Origin: Melampsora larici-populina 98AG31
Taxonomy: Eukaryota > Basidiomycota > Pucciniomycetes > Pucciniales > Melampsoraceae
Direction of reading: 5' to 3'
Assembly (NCBI RefSeq): GCF_000204055.1
Contig: NW_006768869.1
Span: 22,068-86,067 of the forward strand
DNA: 64,000 nucleotides
The notes beneath the pieces are model-generated. The model saw only the letters and a list, made by a program, of their open reading frames with translations, did not search any database and was not told where the DNA came from. The position numbers and the translations under genes are program-made. Of this stretch, positions 58,537 through 64,000 are shown piece by piece (the first letter of the stretch is position 1; every line of letters begins with the position of its first letter).

Positions 58537-60961
58537 ATGTCATCACGAGGCCAAATGTCCACGGATATGGATACTGGATGGGCCACGCGTAGGCGGGACA
58601 AATTTCCCATCTCGGGTGAAACGTATGTTATATTTCAATATAATTTGATACAAACTGACTGAAATACCAAGTTTCCCGATATGGCATACAGCAACGACAC
58701 CTCCTTGCCAGGTGTAACATTCATATCCGACCTTCTGAAAGGTATAGACGTCAAAAGACAAACCAGTTTTACCGATGAGGATGTGAGTTTCAGAACATTC
58801 CACTCCATGCAGGCGCAATATCGGCTCTTTTGACTCACACTTGCATCATTCTTCATCATACCATCAGCTGCCTCAGCCATTCCGAACCCCCAAATCCTAT
58901 GCACACGTGCCTCATGAGTATCTTGCACCGGATGGCTTCCCTAAGTCAGAGCAGTGGCTGAATCCTGCTTGCAGATTCGCCATTCTAGGGAAAACTGAAG
59001 GTACAGGAAGAGGAAGACTAGTGTAAGTACCGACTGATTTATCTACTCATAATGGTTATATGTATATATTACTGATATGTCTTTCGCATGTGCCATGCCT
59101 TCAGTCAAAGAGCTCTGAACTTTTATCGAGAACAAGGGTACGAGGGCGTACCAGATCCTATATTGCAAACCGAGAGAACATCGGTCAAAGGCAAACCGTG
59201 AGTAATAGCATGTCATGTCATGTCATGTCATGTTAAGGTTGCAAAGTCCGACTGTTAACACGTTGATGTTTTTACAGGAGACATGCTGAACGCGCTCGCA
59301 AGCGCACAGACAAACGGGAGAAAGACCAGTCGGCCAACTCACTTAACCGCCAGGACAAAACCTTTGATCGCTCCTTTGCTCGATTCGATGATCCAATTCT
59401 ACCTTTTGAAAATTATGATCGCTCTATGGAAATTGTATTCAATTGCTATACCATAGTCACCCATGGTCGGGGACAATTTGTGGACTGAGGCTCTAAGAAA
59501 CTAATATGTACCTTCGATTTTGACGACTTCGATTCTATGACTTCAAACAAACGCGACCTGCATCAAAAGTATGTAGACACTATATTGATGGCGACGAAGC
59601 TCTTCAATAGGCTACCGCTACCGAAGAAGTCCCCCCCTTCGGTCTTCACCTCTGAGGGACCCAATGAAGGTAGCCACCCCATTACGTCCTCTCTGACCGA
59701 AAAAAACTGTCCGGGGACTTCAGCCTTGCATCAATCCGGCGATTCTTCTCCTCTCTCTTCCCTCCCTGGTTCTGATACGGAGGATATGGATATCTCTAAG
59801 AGTTTCAACCGGTCTCGCCCTGACATAAGCACTCAATTGGCCTGGGCATGCGATGCATTGAGCAAAGATGAACCTACTGATTATGGTATATCAAGGCCAT
59901 CATCCCCTTTATCCTCGCTGGCGGAGTCTTTTTTGGCGCAAATGCAAATCTGTGTGCCATCATCACCTCTGTCTTCACCGCCGAATTCGGTGTCGGCTTA
60001 CATGGAAGTATCTGATGACGAAATTGCTCGACCGGATGACCTGCGGTTCATGTTGTCATACCCTTCTCCGGTATCTTCACCTCTATCTTCGCTTCTTTCA
60101 TCACCACTATCCTCTCTTCCTGCTTCGGATACGGACGATCTAGACGATATGGAGGTTATGGAGGAGCCAAAGCAAGAAGCAACTAAGATAACTGTGCAAA
60201 AGCGTAATGGGAAGCCAACGACCAATGGGGCTCTGATCAATGGCAAGATGTATTGTTTTGGCCAAACGGTTGGCTATTCCAGCGATATTCTGATTTCACC
60301 ATACATACCCATCCAAGGTTCTTCTCGATTGCTATACAAGAAGTTTCTTGCCAACCTCCCTGACTTCGGCGCGCGAATTGGTTCAAGATATCAAGATTTT
60401 TGTGACCAAGGTTTCATCATCGCACGCGACGCACTCAACAGACTTCACGCACCATCCATGACTTCGACCTCTAAGTATCAACCTTCCGGTCCTCATGACT
60501 TCGCATCAAATATGGCATTTACTCTTCTGAATTTCTACAACAAGCCACATACTGACAACGATAAGGGCAAAGTACACTGTCTGTGGTACCCTATCGACAG
60601 TGAGAGTGGCAAGATTGTTACTGATGTGGAAGGATTTGCACTTGAGGGTGGCTGGCTGATATTCCCCGAATTCCGATTCGCCTTCAACTTTGGCGCCAAA
60701 TCTGCGGTTCAGATTTCTTGGGACAGTAAAAGAACTTTTCATCATACTCTTCCCTCAAAGGAAAAAGACGATCTGAATAAAGATGGCAAAAAAGTCCATT
60801 ACACCCGTCTCGGGTGCTCCTCGCAGATTACTCAAAGAATGGCGCGTGCCAGTGCGAAACTAGGTACCAATGCCCAATACAATTATAAGTCCAACTGCGA
60901 GCGTCATTTGAGGGACTGTGACGACATTTTGGCACTTGATGGGCGCAAATGGTCCAAGTAA
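58537..60961 (+). pseudogene. Tet-like 2OG-Fe(II) dioxygenase copy 3, long form, one in-frame stop
   Basis: ATG at 58537 (MSSRGQMSTDMDTGWATRRR) opens a row of small exons near 58537-58620, 58671-58785, 58867-59021, 59104-59196 and 59279 on. They encode an extra N-terminal region (LPQPFRTPKSYAHVPHEYLA, CRFAILGKTEGTGRGRLV) not seen in the other copies. The last exon runs to TAA at 60961 but contains TGA at 59486-59488, after YTIVTHGRGQFVD. Downstream, a Ser/Pro linker with SSPLSSL repeats leads to a complete catalytic domain: YNKPHTDNDKG (HxD at 60547), LEGGWLIFPEFRFAFNFG, distal His in RTFHHTLPS, Arg in YTRLGCSSQI. An ATG at 59537 could start a shorter protein holding the whole catalytic domain, so loss of function is not certain. 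Confidence 0.75.
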
Positions 60962-62149
60962 TGTAGTAACGTGGTGAGTACATTTCTTGGCAATTAACTG
61001 GGGATGGTTAATGGCACTGGACTGATTGAATACATATTTGCTGTCAATGGTTGGCGGTCACAAGCCAAATGAGGGTTATGGGTTATGAGCTGGCCAAATT
61101 GTTAATTTGAACAAATAACAAACTTGAGGAAACATACTGTTTGTAATGGGTGAGATAGAATACTTTCGATGTGCGGAAACAGACCAAGCAAATCTATAGC
61201 ATAATCACACTGCACAGGAAGCAAGAGACAATTTTCCCGCGGGAAGACCGATTACACATAATGTAGTTTCTGAGCCATAGTGTACAAATAACACAGATAT
61301 AACACCAAAATAATACATTTTGGCCCATTAACTGAGTCAGATACAATTGGTTTTCCCGCGGGAAAATTGTCCCTTGTTTCCTGTGCTGTGAAATGCCAAT
61401 TCCCCCTTCACCTGCGCAATCAATTAAGTATTAGAAATTGCCATAATGTTATGCCAATAATAAAGTATGGCTGGAAACCGTCATCCAAATTGCTTGCTAT
61501 CTTAAATACAAAGTAACTTCCTTAATAACTTGAAAATTGTCCAATACGATTGCTTGATTTTGGAAAAGAACTAGGCAGCATAAGATTGCACAATGTTCGA
61601 GTGAATGGTGATCAAGTAAGAGCAGGAGTACCCGACTTTGTTTCTTGCCCAGATTGATTTACCAAATCAATTTTCCTGAGTTAGCGTTCCCTGATTTCCA
61701 TGTTATGAGAGGCCAGTCATGACAGACATGAATGGCGCACGCAAGAAGATAATCTTATCATCTGTCATATCAAAGTTGAAAAGTGGTATCAATGTACAAT
61801 TACACATTCTCAATCAGGCCTTTTAGATATTGCAATTGGCCCAATCTTGTGGGTCCAGCTTGGGCCAATTGAAATGAAATTACTTGGTTGTGTATTTTAT
61901 CCTGGGCCCTCCTGCTTTACCTCAACTATACTTTACCTCAACTAAATGCCATTGCAATAAGTGGGAGGTGACATTTTTACAAATGAATAATCACCATTAT
62001 TGAAACTCATTTTGATTAATGTTAATTTGATGATTGTTTAGGAATATGTACAAATATACTACTTTTTGAGGATACCTCTTGACAAAGTAGGACTTTGACA
62101 AGAAGTTCAAATAGTAAAATTTTGGCCAAGTTGTGCGTAAACAGGCGCC
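60962..62149. other. Intergenic with one small inverted-repeat element
   Basis: No gene seen. Contains the MITE-like element at 61213-61385; the rest is AT-rich without clear structure. Confidence 0.4.
61213..61385. mobile_element. MITE-like element with TTTTCCCGCGGGAAAA in its ends
   Basis: CACAGGAAGCAAGAGACAAT then TTTCCCGCGGGAA on the left pairs with the right end, TTTTCCCGCGGGAAAATTG then TCCCTTGTTTCCTGTG. Arms are about 33 bp. The CCCGCGGG core is itself palindromic in both arms. No clear target duplication. Confidence 0.55.
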
Positions 62150-63745
62150 AACCAACAGACAGCAACCAAGTCATGGAGTGTTGTGCCACTCCAAGACTTG
62201 GTTGAAGTTGTGTCTTGTCCTAAACAATGCTGAAAATATCATTTGCAACACTAATGGTATTTTCAGCATTGTTTAGGACATACGTAAAAATTTATGGTGG
62301 CATAATGACCCAAAATGAACATGTTCAACATGTGCATTTTGGGGGCCACCCAAGTCTTGGACTGTTGTGCCACTCCAAGACTGGGTTGATGGTGTGTCTA
62401 GGGCTAAACAATGCTGACAAAATCATTGGCAACACCCAGAACAGCCATATCATCCAGGTGTAAAAAGTTATGGTGGAATAGTTTGACAATATAGGCATGT
62501 TTGGCTATATGTGCGTAAACACGCACCATCCAAGTCATGGAGTGTTGTGCCACTCCATGACTTGGATGATGGTTTGTATTGGCGTAAACAATGGTGAAAA
62601 AAGCATTGGAAAAACTCAGAACAGCCCTATCAACCTGGCGTAATTAGTTATGGTGGAATAATACCCCAATATGGGCTTCTTTGGCTATATTGCGTTGTCA
62701 TGCATGAAACAAGTCATGGAGTGTTGTGCCACTCCAAGACTTGGTTGATGGTTTGTCTTGGCCTGAACAATGCTTTTACAAAATCATTTGCAAAAGTTAG
62801 AACCGCCATATCACCCAGGCGTAAAAAGTTATGTTGCAATAATACCCCAATATGGGCATGTTCAACATGTGCGTAACCAGGCGCCACCCAAGTCATGGAG
62901 TGATGTGCCACTCAAAGGCGTGGTTGATGGTTTGTCTTGGCCTGAAAAAATCTGACAAAATCATTTGCAAAACTTAGAACAGCCCTATCAACCTGGCGTA
63001 AAAAGTTATGGTGGAATAATACCCCAATATGGGCATGTTTGGCTATATGTGCGTTGTCACGCACGAAACAAGTCATGGAGTGTTGTGCCACTCCAAGACT
63101 TGGTTGATGGTTTGTCTTGGCCTGAACAATGCTGACAACATCATTTGCAAAACTTAGAACCGCCATATCAACCAGGCGTAAAAAGTTATGTTGGAATAAT
63201 ACCCCAATATGGGCATGTTCAACATGTGCGTAACCAGGCGCCACCCAAGTCATGGAGTGATGTGCCACTCCAAGGCGTGGTTGATGGTTTGTCTTGGCCT
63301 GAAAAAAGCTGACAAAATCATTTGCAAAACTTAGAACAGCCATATCAACCTGGCGTAAAAAGTTATGGTGGAATAATACCCCAATATGGGCATGTTTGGC
63401 TATATGTGCGTTGTCACGCACGAAACAAGTCATGGAGTGTTGTGCCACTCCAAGACTTGGTTGATGGTTTGTCTTGGCCTGAACAATGCTGACAAAATCA
63501 TTTGCAAAACTTAGAACCGCCAAATCAACCAGGCGTAAAAAGTTATGTTGGAATAATACCCCAATATGGGCATGTTCAACATGTGCGTAACCAGGCGCCA
63601 CCCAAGTCATGGAGTGTTGTGCCACTCCAAGGCGTGGTTGATGGTTTGTCTTGGAGTGGCACAAGCTGACAAAATCATTTGCAAAACTTAGAACAGACAT
63701 ATCAGCCAGGCTTAAAAAGTTATGGTGGAATAGTTTAACAATATT
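62150..63745. repeat. Satellite array with alternating A and B units (about 177-180 bp)
   Basis: AAGTCATGGAGTG marks unit starts at 62711, 62890, 63070, 63247, 63427 and 63604, giving periods of 179, 180, 177, 180 and 177. Alternate units share variants: one type has GGCGCCACCC before the mark, the other TCACGCACGAAAC, so the repeat is a 357-360-bp dimer. Units before 62700 are more diverged. The first is a hairpin region. Unit lengths divisible by three keep a 286-codon minus-strand frame open; it is a by-product. Confidence 0.9.
62217..62280. repeat. 22-bp hairpin in the first satellite unit
   Basis: GTCCTAAACAATGCTGAAAA-TA pairs exactly with TATTTTCAGCATTGTTTAGG-AC across about 19 nt. It suggests an inverted partial duplication of the unit. 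Confidence 0.85.
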
Positions 63746-64000
63746 TGCGACTTCCCACCAAAGGAACGACATGTTAAGGTATTTCTATTGTTACTAGAAG
63801 GGTAAGAGATAGACTAGGTGCACATGTAATAATACATACACAACGAAGTTGGGTCGAGTGAGATACAGGAAAGAGAGGAAAATTTTCCTGCCTCTCTACA
63901 CTTATCTCTCTCTGCACCTCAGTCGTGAAAGCGGAGCATTCAAGCTCTTCAAGTAGCTAAACATTCAATTCTAGATTATTTTTAGCAGCAAGAATTGAAA
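63746..64000. other. End of window, no feature recognised
   Basis: CT/GA-rich stretch (GAGAGGAAAATTTTCC, CTCTCTACACTTATCTCTCT). No gene or repeat boundary can be supported. Confidence 0.3.

Noticed and set aside
62912..63772. 286-codon minus-strand open frame
   Set aside because: It runs through satellite units whose lengths are multiples of three, has no coding features of its own, and repeats every 59-60 residues exactly as the DNA does.

Overview
The window looks like a TE-saturated stretch of a basidiomycete genome, most likely a rust fungus (Pucciniales). This is inferred from AT-rich DNA, short GT-AG introns, a KDZ transposase, several Tet-like 2OG-Fe(II) dioxygenase genes and an alpha-kinase gene. 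Rusts are known for expansions of these families. I see almost no ordinary housekeeping gene content: the only host-type pieces are decayed fragments (alpha/beta hydrolase, SNF2 helicase, ricin-B-like lectin).

Layout. 1-715: a dense array of short GC-rich palindromes. 1425-7252: a CACTA-type element (TAA target duplication) with a BED-finger hAT transposon nested in it (1964-6491). 7661-10658: an unrecognised multi-exon gene. 11759-14423: a Tet-like dioxygenase gene and an alpha-kinase gene arranged tail to tail. 16740-32546: a 15.8-kb KDZ DNA transposon with about 540-bp terminal inverted repeats and an exact 8-bp target duplication (CAATTTGG). It carries an unknown, possibly HMG-like gene, the KDZ transposase, a Tet-like dioxygenase and a FAR1-like/OTU gene that spans a 640-base assembly gap. 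34482-34923: alpha/beta hydrolase fragment. 35286-36473: a 1.2-kb foldback element. 38563-45443: a 6.9-kb element with the same termini as the foldback. It contains a second hairpin array, a rearranged inverted copy of the dioxygenase/kinase locus, and SNF2 and lectin fragments. 46068-46499: a Harbinger-like MITE. 49158-57412: a second FAR1-like/OTU gene split by a full-length, young Ty3/Gypsy retrotransposon (49616-55851, target duplication GATAC, LTRs differing at two sites). 58537-60961: a third dioxygenase gene. 62150-63740: a satellite made of alternating roughly 177-180-bp units.

How it fits together. Tet/JBP dioxygenases (oxidation of 5-methylcytosine) are known to be associated with KDZ transposons in fungi. 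Here the association is physical: one dioxygenase lies inside an element whose two ends and target duplication can all be read. A putative DNA-binding deubiquitinase-like gene is in the same element, and a relative lies elsewhere in the window. Several of these genes are otherwise open but carry isolated in-frame stops, many of them TGA where CGA is the likely ancestor. That fits decay by CpG transition. The most unusual structures are the nested palindrome arrays found at three places, two of them inside elements that share termini.
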